From Acanthosoma haemorrhoidale (lineage: Eukaryota > Arthropoda > Insecta > Hemiptera > Acanthosomatidae): a DNA stretch of 64,000 nucleotides. The stretch covers positions 930,001 through 994,000 of the forward strand of contig CAKNEZ010000003.1 in NCBI GenBank assembly GCA_930367205.1, read 5' to 3'. Below the pieces are notes generated by a model, which did not search any database, had not been told where the DNA came from, and worked only from the letters and a program-made list of their open reading frames with translations. This document shows, piece after piece, positions 38,500 to 52,053 of the stretch. The position numbers were made by a program, and so were the translations under genes. Positions within the stretch are counted from its first letter, which is position 1. Each line of letters opens with the position of its first letter.

Positions 38500-40958
38500 A
38501 TACTATATTTGTATCCCTCGGCTTTTAATAGCAGTGGAATTTACTAGTAATCCCCAATTTTTTATTAAACCATAAAATTAAGTAAATCCGTAACTATTCA
38601 TAAAAAAACTAATATTATTGACGGTTCCTATATTTTATAACAAGGTGATATCAATTTCAAGGAAAATTCACCCATAAAAAATCACATAGACCAATTATTG
38701 GAGAATTTCACGGATACTACATTTGTTAAACCATCAGGTTTTAAAAGCAGTAAACTGACTAGTAATTCCACTTTTTTATTAGTACATAGAATTAAGGCCA
38801 TCTGTAACTAATCACAAAAAGCTAATATCTTTAAAGATTTATATATTTTTTAGGAAAGTGATATTAATTTCAAGATAAATTTACACATGTACTTAAAAGC
38901 AGGAATAGTCCACGTATACTACATTTGTATCCCTGTGGTTTTAATAGCAGTTAAATCCACTAGTAATCCCCGATTTTTTATTAGTCGATAAAATTAAGTA
39001 AATCTGACTATTCACAAAAAAACTAATATTATTCACGGTTCCTATATTTTATAACAAGGTGATATCAATTTCAAGGAAAATTTACATAGACCAATTATTG
39101 GAGAATTTCACGGATACTACATTTGTTCAACCATCAGGTTTTAATAGCAGTAAACTGACTAGTAATCCCTCTTTTTTATTAGTACATAGAATTAAGGCCA
39201 TCTGTAACTAATCACAAAAAGCTAATATCTATGACGATTTATATATTTTTTAGGAAAGTCGTATAATATTCAAGATAAATTTACAAATGAACTTACAAGC
39301 AGGAATAGTTCACGTATACTAAGTTTGTATCCCTCGGGTTTTAATAGCAGTGGAATTCACTAGTAATCTCCAATTTTTAATTAAACCATAAAATTAAGTA
39401 AATCCGTAACTATTCACAAAAAACCTAATATTATTGACGGTTCCTATATTTTACAACAAGGTGATATTTATTTCAAGGAAAATTCACTCATAAAAATTCA
39501 CATAGACCAATTATTGGAGAATTTCACGGATACTACATTTGTTCAACCATCAGGTTTTAATAGCAGTAAACTGACTAGTAATCCCTCTTTTTTATTAGTA
39601 CATAGAATTAAGGCCATCTGTAACTAATCACAAAAAGCTAATATCTATGACGATTTATATATTTTTTAGGAAAGTGATATGATTTTCAAGATAAATTTAC
39701 AAATGAACTTAAAAGCAGGAATAAGTCACGTATACTACATTTGTATCCCTCGGGTTTTAATAGCAGTGGAATTTACTAGTAATCCCCGATTTTTTAATAG
39801 TCGATAAAATTAAGTATATCTGACTATTCACAAAAAAACTAATATTATTCACGGTTCCTATATTTTATAACAAGGTGATATCAATTTCAAGGAAAATACA
39901 CTCATAAAAATTCACATAGACCAATTATTGGAGAATTTCACGGATACTACATTTGTTCAACCATCAGGTTTTATTAGCAGTAAACTGACTAGTAATCCCT
40001 CTTTTTAATTAGTACATAGAATTAAGGCGATCTGTAACTAATCACAAAAAACTAATATCTATGAAGATTTATATATTTTTTAGGAAAGTGATATTAATTT
40101 CAAGATAAATTTACAAATAAACTTACAAGCAGGAATAGTTCACGTATACTACATTTGTATCCCTCGGGTTTTAATAGCAGTTAAATTCACTATTAATCCC
40201 CGATTTTTTATTAGTCGATAAAATTAAGTATATCTGACTGTTGACAAAAAAGCTAATATTATTCACGGTTCCTATTTTTTATAACAAGGTGATATCAATT
40301 TCAAGGAAAATTTACATAGACCAATTATTGGAGAATTTCCCGGATACTACATTTGTTTAACCATCAGGTTTTTTTAGCAGTAAACTGACTAGTAATCCAT
40401 CTTTTTTATTAATACATAGAATTAAGGCGATCTGTAACTAATCACAAAAAACTAATATCTATGACGATTTATATATTTTTTAGGAAAGTGATATGATTTT
40501 CAAGATAAATTTACGCATAAACTTAAAAGCAGGAATAGTTCACGTATACTACATTTGTATCCCTCGGGTTTTAATAGCAGTTAAATTCACTAGTAATCCC
40601 CGATTTTTTATTAGTCGATAAAATTGAGTAAATCTGACTATTCACAAAAAAACTAATATTATTTACGGTTCCTATATTTTATAACAAGGTGATATCAATT
40701 TCAAGGAAAATTCACTCATAAAAATTCACATAGACCAATTATTGGAGAATTTCACGGATACTACATTTGTTTAACCATTAGGTTTTAATAGCAGTAAACT
40801 GACTAGTAATTCCTCTTTTTTATTAGTACATAGAATTAAGGCGATCTGTACTAATCACAAAAAACTAATATCTATGAAGATTTATATATTTTTTAGGAAA
40901 GTGGTATAATTTTGAAGATAAATTTACACATGAACTTAAAAGCAGGAATAGTTCACGT
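38500..40958 (+). repeat. Variable HOR, 6-mer (2459 bp), copy 1
   Basis: Unit starts are 38500, 38916, 39316, 39732, 40146 and 40546 (416, 400, 416, 414, 400 and 413 bp). It matches 43002-45460 with a constant shift of 4502 bp. One visible difference is in the fifth unit, which has cacaaaaaactaatatctatg here and cacaaaaagcttatatctatg in the other copy. Confidence 0.88.
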
Positions 40959-43001
40959 ATACTATATTTGTATCCCTCGGCTTTTAATAGCAGTGGAATT
41001 TACTAGTAATCCCCAATTTTTAATTAAACCATAAAATTAAGTAAATCCGTAACTATTCATAAAAAAACTAATATTATTGACGGTTCCTATATTTTATAAC
41101 AAGGTGATATCAATTTCAAGGAAAATTCACCCATAAAAAATCACATAGACCAATTATTGGAGAATTTCACGGATACTACATTTGTTAAACCATCAGGTTT
41201 TAAAAGCAGTAAACTGACTAGTAATTCCACTTTTTTATTAGTACATAGAATTAAGGCCATCTGTAACTAATCACAAAAAGCTAATATCTTTAAAGATTTA
41301 TATATTTTTTAGGAAAGTGATATTAATTTCAAGATAAATTTACACATGTACTTAAAAGCAGGAATAGTCCACGTATACTACATTTGTATCCCTGTGGTTT
41401 TAATAGCAGTTAAATCCACTAGTAATCCCCGATTTTTTATTAGTCGATAAAATTAAGTAAATCTGACTATTCACAAAAAAACTAATATTATTCACGGTTC
41501 CTATATTTTATAACAAGGTGATATGAATTTCAAGGAAAATACACTCATAAAAATTCACATAGACCAATTATTGGAGAATTTCACGGATACTACATTTGTT
41601 CAACCATCAGGTTTTATTAGCAGTAAACTGACTAGTAATCCCGCTTTTTTATTAGTACATAGAATTAAGGCGATCTGTAACTAATCACAAAAAACTAATA
41701 TCTATGAAGATTTATATATTTTTTAGGAAAGTGGTATAATTTTGAAGATAAATTTACAAATAAACTTACAAGCAGGAATAGTTCACGTATACTACATTTG
41801 TATCCCTCGGGTTTTAATAGCAGTTAAATTCACTATTAATCCCCGATTTTTTATTAGTCGATAAAATTAAGTATATCTGACTGTTGACAAAAAAGCTAAT
41901 ATTATTCACGGTTCCTATTTTTTATAACAAGGTGATATCAATTTCAAGGAAAATTTACATAGACCAATTATTGGAGAATTTCACGGATACTACATTTGTT
42001 TAACCATCAGGTTTTTTTAGCAGTAAACTGACTAGTAATCCATTTTTTTTATTAATACATAGAATTAAGGCGATCTGTAACTAATCACAAAAAGCTTATA
42101 TCTATTACGATTTATATATTTTTTAGGAAAGTGATATGATTTTCAAGATAAATATACGCATAAACTTAAAAGCAGGAATAGTTCACGTATACTACATTTG
42201 TATCCCTCGGGTTTTAATAGCAGTTAAATTCACTAGTAATCCCCGATTTTTTATTAGTCGATAAAATTAAGTAAATCTGACTATTCACAAAAAAACTAAT
42301 ATTATTCACGGTTCCTATTTTTTATAACAAGGTGATATCAATTTCAAGGAAAATTTACATAGACCAATTATTGGAGAATTTCCCGGATACTACATTTGTT
42401 TAACCATCAGGTTTTTTTAGCAGTAAACTGACTAGTAATCCATCTTTTTTATTAATACATAGAATTAAGGCGATCTGTAACTAATCACAAAAAGCTTATA
42501 TCTATGACGATTTATATATTTTTTAGGAAAGTGATATGATTTTCAAGATAAATTTACGCATAAACTTAAAAGCAGGAATAGTTCACGTATACTACATTTG
42601 TATCCCTCGGGTTTTAATAGCAGTTAAATTCACTAGTAATCCCCGATTTTTTATTAGTCGATAAAATTGAGTAAATCTGACTATTCACAAAAAAACTAAT
42701 ATTATTTACGGTTCCTATATTTTATAACAAGGTGATATCAATTTCAAGGAAAATTCACTCATAAAAATTCACATAGACCAATTATTGGAGAATTTCACGG
42801 ATACTACATTTGTTTAACCATTAGGTTTTAATAGCAGTAAACTGACTAGTAATTCCTCTTTTTTATTAGTACATAGAATTAAGGCGATCTGTACTAATCA
42901 CAAAAAACTAATATCTATGAAGATTTATATATTTTTTAGGAAAGTGGTATAATTTTGAAGATAAATTTACACATGAACTTAAAAGCAGGAATAGTTCACG
43001 T
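40959..43001 (+). repeat. Variable HOR, 5-mer (2043 bp)
   Basis: Unit starts are 40959, 41375, 41789, 42189 and 42589 (416, 414, 400, 400 and 413 bp). The second unit joins a cctgtggtttt A half to an M1-like B half and leaves through gtggtataattttgaag before an M2 unit. That exit normally precedes an M4 unit, so it marks a recombinant. The last three units match 34427-35639. Confidence 0.85.
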
Positions 43002-45460
43002 ATACTATATTTGTATCCCTCGGCTTTTAATAGCAGTGGAATTTACTAGTAATCCCCAATTTTTTATTAAACCATAAAATTAAGTAAATCCGTAACTATT
43101 CATAAAAAAACTAATATTATTGACGGTTCCTATATTTTATAACAAGGTGATATCAATTTCAAGGAAAATTCACCCATAAAAAATCACATAGACCAATTAT
43201 TGGAGAATTTCACGGATACTACATTTGTTAAACCATCAGGTTTTAAAAGCAGTAAACTGACTAGTAATTCCACTTTTTTATTAGTACATAGAATTAAGGC
43301 CATCTGTAACTAATCACAAAAAGCTAATATCTTTAAAGATTTATATATTTTTTAGGAAAGTGATATTAATTTCAAGATAAATTTACACATGTACTTAAAA
43401 GCAGGAATAGTCCACGTATACTACATTTGTATCCCTGTGGTTTTAATAGCAGTTAAATCCACTAGTAATCCCCGATTTTTTATTAGTCGATAAAATTAAG
43501 TAAATCTGACTATTCACAAAAAAACTAATATTATTCACGGTTCCTATATTTTATAACAAGGTGATATCAATTTCAAGGAAAATTTACATAGACCAATTAT
43601 TGGAGAATTTCACGGATACTACATTTGTTCAACCATCAGGTTTTAATAGCAGTAAACTGACTAGTAATCCCTCTTTTTTATTAGTACATAGAATTAAGGC
43701 CATCTGTAACTAATCACAAAAAGCTAATATCTATGACGATTTATATATTTTTTAGGAAAGTCGTATAATATTCAAGATAAATTTACAAATGAACTTACAA
43801 GCAGGAATAGTTCACGTATACTAAGTTTGTATCCCTCGGGTTTTAATAGCAGTGGAATTCACTAGTAATCTCCAATTTTTAATTAAACCATAAAATTAAG
43901 TAAATCCGTAACTATTCACAAAAAACCTAATATTATTGACGGTTCCTATATTTTACAACAAGGTGATATTTATTTCAAGGAAAATTCACTCATAAAAATT
44001 CACATAGACCAATTATTGGAGAATTTCACGGATACTACATTTGTTCAACCATCAGGTTTTAATAGCAGTAAACTGACTAGTAATCCCTCTTTTTTATTAG
44101 TACATAGAATTAAGGCCATCTGTAACTAATCACAAAAAGCTAATATCTATGACGATTTATATATTTTTTAGGAAAGTGATATGATTTTTAAGATAAATTT
44201 ACAAATGAACTTAAAAGCAGGAATAAGTCACGTATACTACATTTGTATCCCTCGGGTTTTAATAGCAGTGGAATTTACTAGTAATCCCCGATTTTTTAAT
44301 AGTCGATAAAATTAAGTATATCTGACTATTCACAAAAAAACTAATATTATTCACGGTTCCTATATTTTATAACAAGGTGATATCAATTTCAAGGAAAATA
44401 CACTCATAAAAATTCACATAGACCAATTATTGGAGAATTTCACGGATACTACATTTGTTCAACCATCAGGTTTTATTAGCAGTAAACTGACTAGTAATCC
44501 CTCTTTTTAATTAGTACATAGAATTAAGGCGATCTGTAACTAATCACAAAAAACTAATATCTATGAAGATTTATATATTTTTTAGGAAAGTGATATTAAT
44601 TTCAAGATAAATTTACAAATAAACTTACAAGCAGGAATAGTTCACGTATACTACATTTGTATCCCTCGGGTTTTAATAGCAGTTAAATTCACTATTAATC
44701 CCCGATTTTTTATTAGTCGATAAAATTAAGTATATCTGACTGTTGACAAAAAAGCTAATATTATTCACGGTTCCTATTTTTTATAACAAGGTGATATCAA
44801 TTTCAAGGAAAATTTACATAGACCAATTATTGGAGAATTTCCCGGATACTACATTTGTTTAACCATCAGGTTTTTTTAGCAGTAAACTGACTAGTAATCC
44901 ATCTTTTTTATTAATACATAGAATTAAGGCGATCTGTAACTAATCACAAAAAGCTTATATCTATGACGATTTATATATTTTTTAGGAAAGTGATATGATT
45001 TTCAAGATAAATTTACGCATAAACTTAAAAGCAGGAATAGTTCACGTATACTACATTTGTATCCCTCGGGTTTTAATAGCAGTTAAATTCACTAGTAATC
45101 CCCGATTTTTTATTAGTCGATAAAATTGAGTAAATCTGACTATTCACAAAAAAACTAATATTATTTACGGTTCCTATATTTTATAACAAGGTGATATCAA
45201 TTTCAAGGAAAATTCACTCATAAAAATTCACATAGACCAATTATTGGAGAATTTCACGGATACTACATTTGTTTAACCATTAGGTTTTAATAGCAGTAAA
45301 CTGACTAGTAATTCCTCTTTTTTATTAGTACATAGAATTAAGGCGATCTGTACTAATCACAAAAAACTAATATCTATGAAGATTTATATATTTTTTAGGA
45401 AAGTGGTATAATTTTGAAGATAAATTTACACATGAACTTAAAAGCAGGAATAGTTCACGT
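43002..45460 (+). repeat. Variable HOR, 6-mer (2459 bp), copy 2
   Basis: Unit starts are 43002, 43418, 43818, 44234, 44648 and 45048 (416, 400, 416, 414, 400 and 413 bp), the same order and lengths as 38500-40958. It includes the rare actaagtttgt at 43818. Together with the 5-mer before it, it suggests an 11-unit super-repeat of 4502 bp. Confidence 0.88.
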
Positions 45461-47103
45461 ATACTATATTTGTATCCCTCGGCTTTTAATAGCAGTGGAA
45501 TTTACTAGTAATCCCCAATTTTTAATTAAACCATAAAATTAAGTAAATCCGTAACTATTCATAGAAAAACTAATATTATTGACGGTTCCTATATTTTATA
45601 ACAAGGTGATATCAATTTCAAGGAAAATTCACCCATAAAAAATCACATAGACCAATTATTGGAGAATTTCACGGATACTACATTTGTTAAACCATCAGGT
45701 TTTAAAAGCAGTAAACTGACTAGTAATTCCACTTTTTTATTAGTACATAGAATTAAGGCCATCTGTAACTAATCACAAAAAGCTAATATCTTTAAAGATT
45801 TATATATTTTTTAGGAAAGTGATATTAATTTCAAGATAAATTTACACATGTACTTAAAAGCAGGAATAGTCCACGTATACTACATTTGTATCCCTGTGGT
45901 TTTAATAGCAGTTAAATCCACTAGTAATCCCCGATTTTTTATTAGTCGATAAAATTAAGTAAATCTGACTATTCACAAAAAAACTAATATTATTCACGGT
46001 TCCTATATTTTATAACAAGGTGATATCAATTTCAAGGAAAATACACTCATAAAAATTCACATAGACCAATTATTGGAGAATTTTACGGATACTACATTTG
46101 TTCAACCATCAGGTTTTATTAGCAGTAAACTGACTAGTAATCCCTCTTTTTTATTAGTACATAGAATTAAGGCGATCTGTAACTAATCACAAAAAACTAA
46201 TATCTATGAAGATTTATATATTTTTTAGGAAAGTGATATTAATTTCAAGATAAATTTACAAATAAACTTACAAGCAGGAATAGTTCACGTATACTACATT
46301 TGTATCCCTCGGGTTTTAATAGCAGTTAAATTCACTATTAATCCCCGATTTTTTATTAGTCGATAAAATTAAGTATATCTGACTGTTCACAAAAAAACTA
46401 ATATTATTCACGGTTCCTATTTTTTATAACAAGGTGATATCAATTTCAAGGAAAATTTACATAGACCAATTATTGGAGAATTTCACGGATACTACATTTG
46501 TTTAACCATCAGGTTTTTTTAGCAGTAAACTGACTAGTAATCCATCTTTTTTATTAATACATAGAATTAAGGCGATCTGTAACTAATCACAAAAAGCTTA
46601 TATCTATGACGATTTATATATTTTTTAGGAAAGTGATATGATTTTCAAGATAAATATACGCATAAACTTAAAAGCAGGAATAGTTCACGTATACTACATT
46701 TGTATCCCTCGGGTTTTAATAGCAGTTAAATTCACTAGTAATCCCCGATTTTTTATTAGTCGATAAAATTAAGTAAATCTGACTATTCACAAAAAAACTA
46801 ATATTATTCACGGTTCCTATATTTTATAACAAGGTGATATCAATTTCAAGGAAAATTCACTCATAAAAATTCACATAGACCAATTATTGGAGAATTTCAC
46901 GGATACTACATTTGTTTAACCATTAGGTTTTAATAGCAGTAAACTGACTAGTAATCCCTCTTTTTTATTAGTACATAGAATTAAGGCGATCTGTACTAAT
47001 CACAAAAAACTAATATCTATGAAGATTTATATATTTTTTAGGAAAGTGGTATAATTTTGAAGATAAATTTACACATGAACTTAAAAGCAGGAATAGTTCA
47101 CGT
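45461..47103 (+). repeat. Variable HOR, 4-mer (1643 bp)
   Basis: Unit starts are 45461, 45877, 46291 and 46691 (416, 414, 400 and 413 bp). The opening unit has cggctttt and, like the one at 40959, tttttaattaaacc. The rest resembles M2-M3 of the tetramers, with ctgttcac and aaatatacgcat. Private changes are catagaaaaac and gaattttacgg. Confidence 0.85.
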
Positions 47104-48349
47104 ATACTATATTTGTATCCCTCGGGTTTTAATAGCAGTGGAATTTACTAGCAATCCCCAATTTTTTATTAAACCATAAAATTAAGTAAATCCGTAACTA
47201 TTCATAAAAAAACTAATATTATTGACGGTTCCTATATTTTATAACAAGGTGATATTTATTTCAAGGAAAATTCACTCATAAAAATTCACATAGACCAATT
47301 ATTGGAGAATTTCACGGATACTACATTTGTTAAACCATCAGGTTTTAATAGCAGTAAACTGACTAGTAATCCCTCTTTTTTATAAGTACATAGAATTAAG
47401 GCCATCTGTAACTAATCACAAAAAGCTAATATCTATGACGATTTATATATTTTTTAGGAAAGTGATATGATTTTCAAGATAAATTTACAAATGAACTTAA
47501 AAGCAGGAATAGTTCACGTATACTATATTTGTATCCCTCGGGTTTTAATAGCAGTGGAATTTACTAGCAATCCCCAATTTTTTATTAAACCATAAAATTA
47601 AGTAAATCCGTAACTATTCATAAAAAAACTAATATTATTGACGGTTCCTATATTTTATAACAAGGTGATATTTATTTCAAGGAAAATTCACTCATAAAAA
47701 TTCACATAGACCAATTATTGGAGAATTTCACGGATACTACATTTGTTAAACCATCAGGTTTTAATAGCAGTAAACTGACTAGTAATCCCTCTTTTTTATA
47801 AGTACAAAGAATTAAGGCCATCTGTAACTAATCACAAAAAGCTAATATCTATGACGATTTATATATTTTTTAGGAAAGTGATATGATTTTCAAGATAAAT
47901 TTACAAATGAACTTAAAAGCAGGAATAAGTCACGTATACTACATTTGTATCCCTCGGGTTTTAATAGCAGTGGAATTTACTAGTAATCCCCGATTTTTTA
48001 ATAGTCGATAAAATTAAGTATATCTGACTATTCACAAAAAAACTAATATTATTCACGGTTCCTATATTTTATAACAAGGTGATATCAATTTCAAGGAAAA
48101 TACACTCATAAAAATTCACATAGACCAATTATTGGAGAATTTCACGGATACTACATTTGTTCAACCATCAGGTTTTATTAGCAGTAAACTGACTAGTAAT
48201 CCCTCTTTTTTATTAGTACATAGAATTAAGGCGATCTGTAACTAATCACAAAAAGCTTATATCTATGACGATTTATATATTTTTTAGGAAAGTGATATGA
48301 TTTTCAAGATAAATTTACGCATAAACTTAAAAGCAGGAATAGTTCACGT
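47104..48349 (+). repeat. Tandem pair of M4 units plus one M1 unit
   Basis: Unit starts are 47104, 47520 and 47936 (416, 416 and 414 bp). The first two are nearly identical M4-type units (actatatttg, actagcaatcc, tatttatttcaagg, gttaaacc). They differ at tacatagaatt versus tacaaagaatt in the B half. This is a recent single-unit duplication. Confidence 0.82.
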
Positions 48350-50393
48350 ATACTATATTTGTATCCCTCGGCTTTTAATAGCAGTGGAATTTACTAGTAA
48401 TCCCCAATTTTTTATTAAACCATAAAATTAAGTAAATCCGTAACTATTCATAAAAAAACTAATATTATTGACGGTTCCTATATTTTATAACAAGGTGATA
48501 TCAATTTCAAGGAAAATTCACCCATAAAAAATCACATAGACCAATTATTGGAGAATTTCACGGATACTACATTTGTTAAACCATCAGGTTTTAAAAGCAG
48601 TAAACTGACTAGTAATCCCTCTTTTTTATTAGTACATAGAATTAAGGCGATCTGTAACTAATCACAAAAAGCTTATATCTATGACGATTTATATATTTTT
48701 TAGGAAAGTGATATGATTTTCAAGATAAATTTACGCATAAACTTAAAAGCAGGAATAGTTCACGTATACTACATTTGTATCCCTGTGGTTTTAATAGCAG
48801 TTAAATCCACTAGTAATCCCCGATTTTTTATTAGTCGATAAAATTAAGTAAATCTGACTATTCACAAAAAAACTAATATTATTCACGGTTCCTATATTTT
48901 ATAACAAGGTGATATCAATTTCAAGGAAAATACACTCATAAAAATTCACATAGACCAATTATTGGAGAATTTCACGGATACTACATTTGTTCAACCATCA
49001 GGTTTTATTAGCAGTAAACTGACTAGTAATCCCTCTTTTTTATTAGTACATAGAATTAAGGCGATCTGTAACTAATCACAAAAAACTAATATCTATGAAG
49101 ATTTATATATTTTTTAGGAAAGTGATATTAATTTCAAGATAAATTTACAAATAAACTTACAAGCAGGAATAGTTCACGTATACTACATTTGTATCCCTCG
49201 GGTTTTAATAGCAGTTAAATTCACTATTAATCCCCGATTTTTTATTAGTCGATAAAATTAAGTATATCTGACTGTTGACAAAAAAGCTAATATTATTCAC
49301 GGTTTCTATTTTTTATAACAAGGTGATATCAATTTCAAGGAAATTTTACATAGACCAATTATTGGAGAATTTCCCGGATACTACATTTGTTTAACCATCA
49401 GGTTTTTTTAGCAGTAAACTGACTAGTAATCCATCTTTTTTATTAATACATAGAATTAAGGCGATCTGTAACTAATCACAAAAAGCTTATATCTATGACG
49501 ATTTATATATTTTTTAGGAAAGTGATATGATTTTCAAGATAAATTTACGCATAAACTTAAAAGCAGGAATAGTTCACGTATACTACATTTGTATCCCTCG
49601 GGTTTTAATAGCAGTTAAATTCACTAGTAATCCCCGATTTTTTATTAGTCGATAAAATTGAGTAAATCTGACTATTCACAAAAAAACTAATATTATTTAC
49701 GGTTCCTATATTTTATAACAAGGTGATATCAATTTCAAGGAAAATTCACTTATAAAAATTCACATAGACCAATTATCGGAGAATTTCACGGATACTACAT
49801 TTGTTTAACCATTAGGTTTTAATAGCAGTAAACTGACTAGTAATCCCTCTTTTTTATTAGTACATAGAATTACGGCGATCTGTAACAAATCACAAAAAAC
49901 TAATATCTATGAAGATTTATATATTTTTTAGGAAAGTGATATTAATTTCAAGATAAATTTACAAATAAACTTACAAGCAGGAATAGTTCACGTATACTAC
50001 ATTTTTATCCCTCTGGTTTTAATAGCAGTTAAATTCACTAGTAATCCCCGATTTTTTATTAGTCGATAAAATTAAGTATATCTGACTATTCACAAAAAAA
50101 CTAATATTATTCACGGTTCCTATATTTTATAACAAGGTGATATCAATTTCAAGGAAAATTCACATAGACCAATTATTGGAGAATTTCACGGATACTACAT
50201 TTGTTCAACCATCAGGTTTTATTAGCAGTAAACTGACTAGTAATCCATCTTTTTTATTAATACATAGAATTAAGGCGATCTGTAACTAATCACAAAAAGC
50301 TAATATCTATGACGATTTATATATTTTTTAGGAAAGTGATATTAATTTCAAGATAAATTTACACATGTACTTAAAAGCAGGAATAGTTCACGT
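48350..50393 (+). repeat. Mixed units before the E-subfamily region
   Basis: Unit starts are 48350, 48766, 49180, 49580 and 49994 (416, 414, 400, 414 and 400 bp). Unit 48350 combines the cggctttt A half with a different B half. Unit 49580 joins the aaaattgagtaaatc A half to tatcggag and ccattagg of the second member of the four-unit segment. Unit 49994 has atttttatccctctgg, a private form, and the aaaattcacatagacc form of the 14-bp deletion. Confidence 0.75.
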
Positions 50394-50809
50394 ATACTAC
50401 ATTTGTATCCCTCGGGTTTTCATAGCAGTGGAATTCACCAGTAATCCCCAATTTTTTATTAAACCATAAAATTAAGTAAATCCGTAACTTTTTACAATAA
50501 AACAAATATTATTGACGGTTTCTATATTTAATAAAAATAGGATATAAATTTCAAAGAAAATTCACTCATAAAAACTCACGTAGAAAAATTATTGGAGAAA
50601 TTCACGGATACTACATTTGTTCAACCATCAGGTTTTAATAGCAGTAAACTGACAAGTAATCCCTCTTTTTTATTAGTACATAGAATTAAGGCGATCTGTA
50701 ACTAATCACAAAAAGCTAATATCTATGAAGATTTATATATTTTTTAGGAAAGTGGTATAATTTTGAAGATAAATTTACACATGAACTTAAAAGCAGGAAT
50801 AGTTCACGT
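50394..50809 (+). repeat. E-subfamily unit 1
   Basis: A 416-bp unit with a diverged A half: cttttta caataaaacaaat, ggtttctatatttaat, aaaaataggatataaa, tttcaaagaaaa, aactcacgtagaa, gagaaattcac and gacaagtaatcc. The first ~90 bases and most of the B half are ordinary. It has gtagaaaaatt where most other E units have gtagaacaatt. Confidence 0.85.
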
Positions 50810-51223
50810 ATACTATATTTGTATCCCTCGGGTTTTAATAGCAGTGGAATTTACTAGTAATCCCCAATTTTTTATTAAACCATAAAATTAAGTAAATCCG
50901 TAACTATTCATAAAAAAACTAATATTATTGACGGTTCCTATATTTTATAACAAGGTGATATTTATTTCAAGGAAAATTCACTCATAAAAATTCACAGACC
51001 AATTATTGGAGAATTTCACGGATACTACATTTGTTCAACCATCAGGTTTTAATAGCAGTAAACTGACTAGTAATCCCTCTTTTTTATAAGTACATAGAAT
51101 TAAGGCCATCTGTAACTAATCACAAAAAGCTAATATCTATGACGATTTATATATTTTTTAGGAAAGTGATATTAATTTCAAGATAAATTTACACATGTAC
51201 TTAAAAGCAGGAATAGTTCACGT
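50394..51223 (+). repeat. E-plus-M4 dimer, copy 1 (830 bp)
   Basis: Unit starts are 50394 (E subfamily, 416 bp) and 50810 (M4-like, 414 bp because ttcacagacc lacks two bases of ttcacatagacc). The following 830 bp repeat the pair. By eye I see two differences, both early in the E unit: ttttcatagcag and cacca here versus ttttaatagcag and cacta in the next copy. Confidence 0.88.
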
Positions 51224-51639
51224 ATACTACATTTGTATCCCTCGGGTTTTAATAGCAGTGGAATTCACTAGTAATCCCCAATTTTTTATTAAACCATAAA
51301 ATTAAGTAAATCCGTAACTTTTTACAATAAAACAAATATTATTGACGGTTTCTATATTTAATAAAAATAGGATATAAATTTCAAAGAAAATTCACTCATA
51401 AAAACTCACGTAGAAAAATTATTGGAGAAATTCACGGATACTACATTTGTTCAACCATCAGGTTTTAATAGCAGTAAACTGACAAGTAATCCCTCTTTTT
51501 TATTAGTACATAGAATTAAGGCGATCTGTAACTAATCACAAAAAGCTAATATCTATGAAGATTTATATATTTTTTAGGAAAGTGGTATAATTTTGAAGAT
51601 AAATTTACACATGAACTTAAAAGCAGGAATAGTTCACGT
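51224..51639 (+). repeat. E-subfamily unit 2
   Basis: A near-exact copy of unit 1, including gtagaaaaatt and the extra T of gtaacttttt; part of the 830-bp dimer duplication. Confidence 0.85.
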
Positions 51640-52053
51640 ATACTATATTTGTATCCCTCGGGTTTTAATAGCAGTGGAATTTACTAGTAATCCCCAATTT
51701 TTTATTAAACCATAAAATTAAGTAAATCCGTAACTATTCATAAAAAAACTAATATTATTGACGGTTCCTATATTTTATAACAAGGTGATATTTATTTCAA
51801 GGAAAATTCACTCATAAAAATTCACAGACCAATTATTGGAGAATTTCACGGATACTACATTTGTTCAACCATCAGGTTTTAATAGCAGTAAACTGACTAG
51901 TAATCCCTCTTTTTTATAAGTACATAGAATTAAGGCCATCTGTAACTAATCACAAAAAGCTAATATCTATGACGATTTATATATTTTTTAGGAAAGTGAT
52001 ATGATTTTCAAGATAAATTTACAAATGAACTTAAAAGCAGGAATAAGTCACGT
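51224..52053 (+). repeat. E-plus-M4 dimer, copy 2 (830 bp)
   Basis: Unit starts are 51224 (E subfamily) and 51640 (M4-like, ttcacagacc). It is a near-exact copy of the previous dimer. The match ends at the exit of the second unit, where gatattaatttcaag becomes gatatgattttcaag, placing the duplication edge near 51993. Confidence 0.88.
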
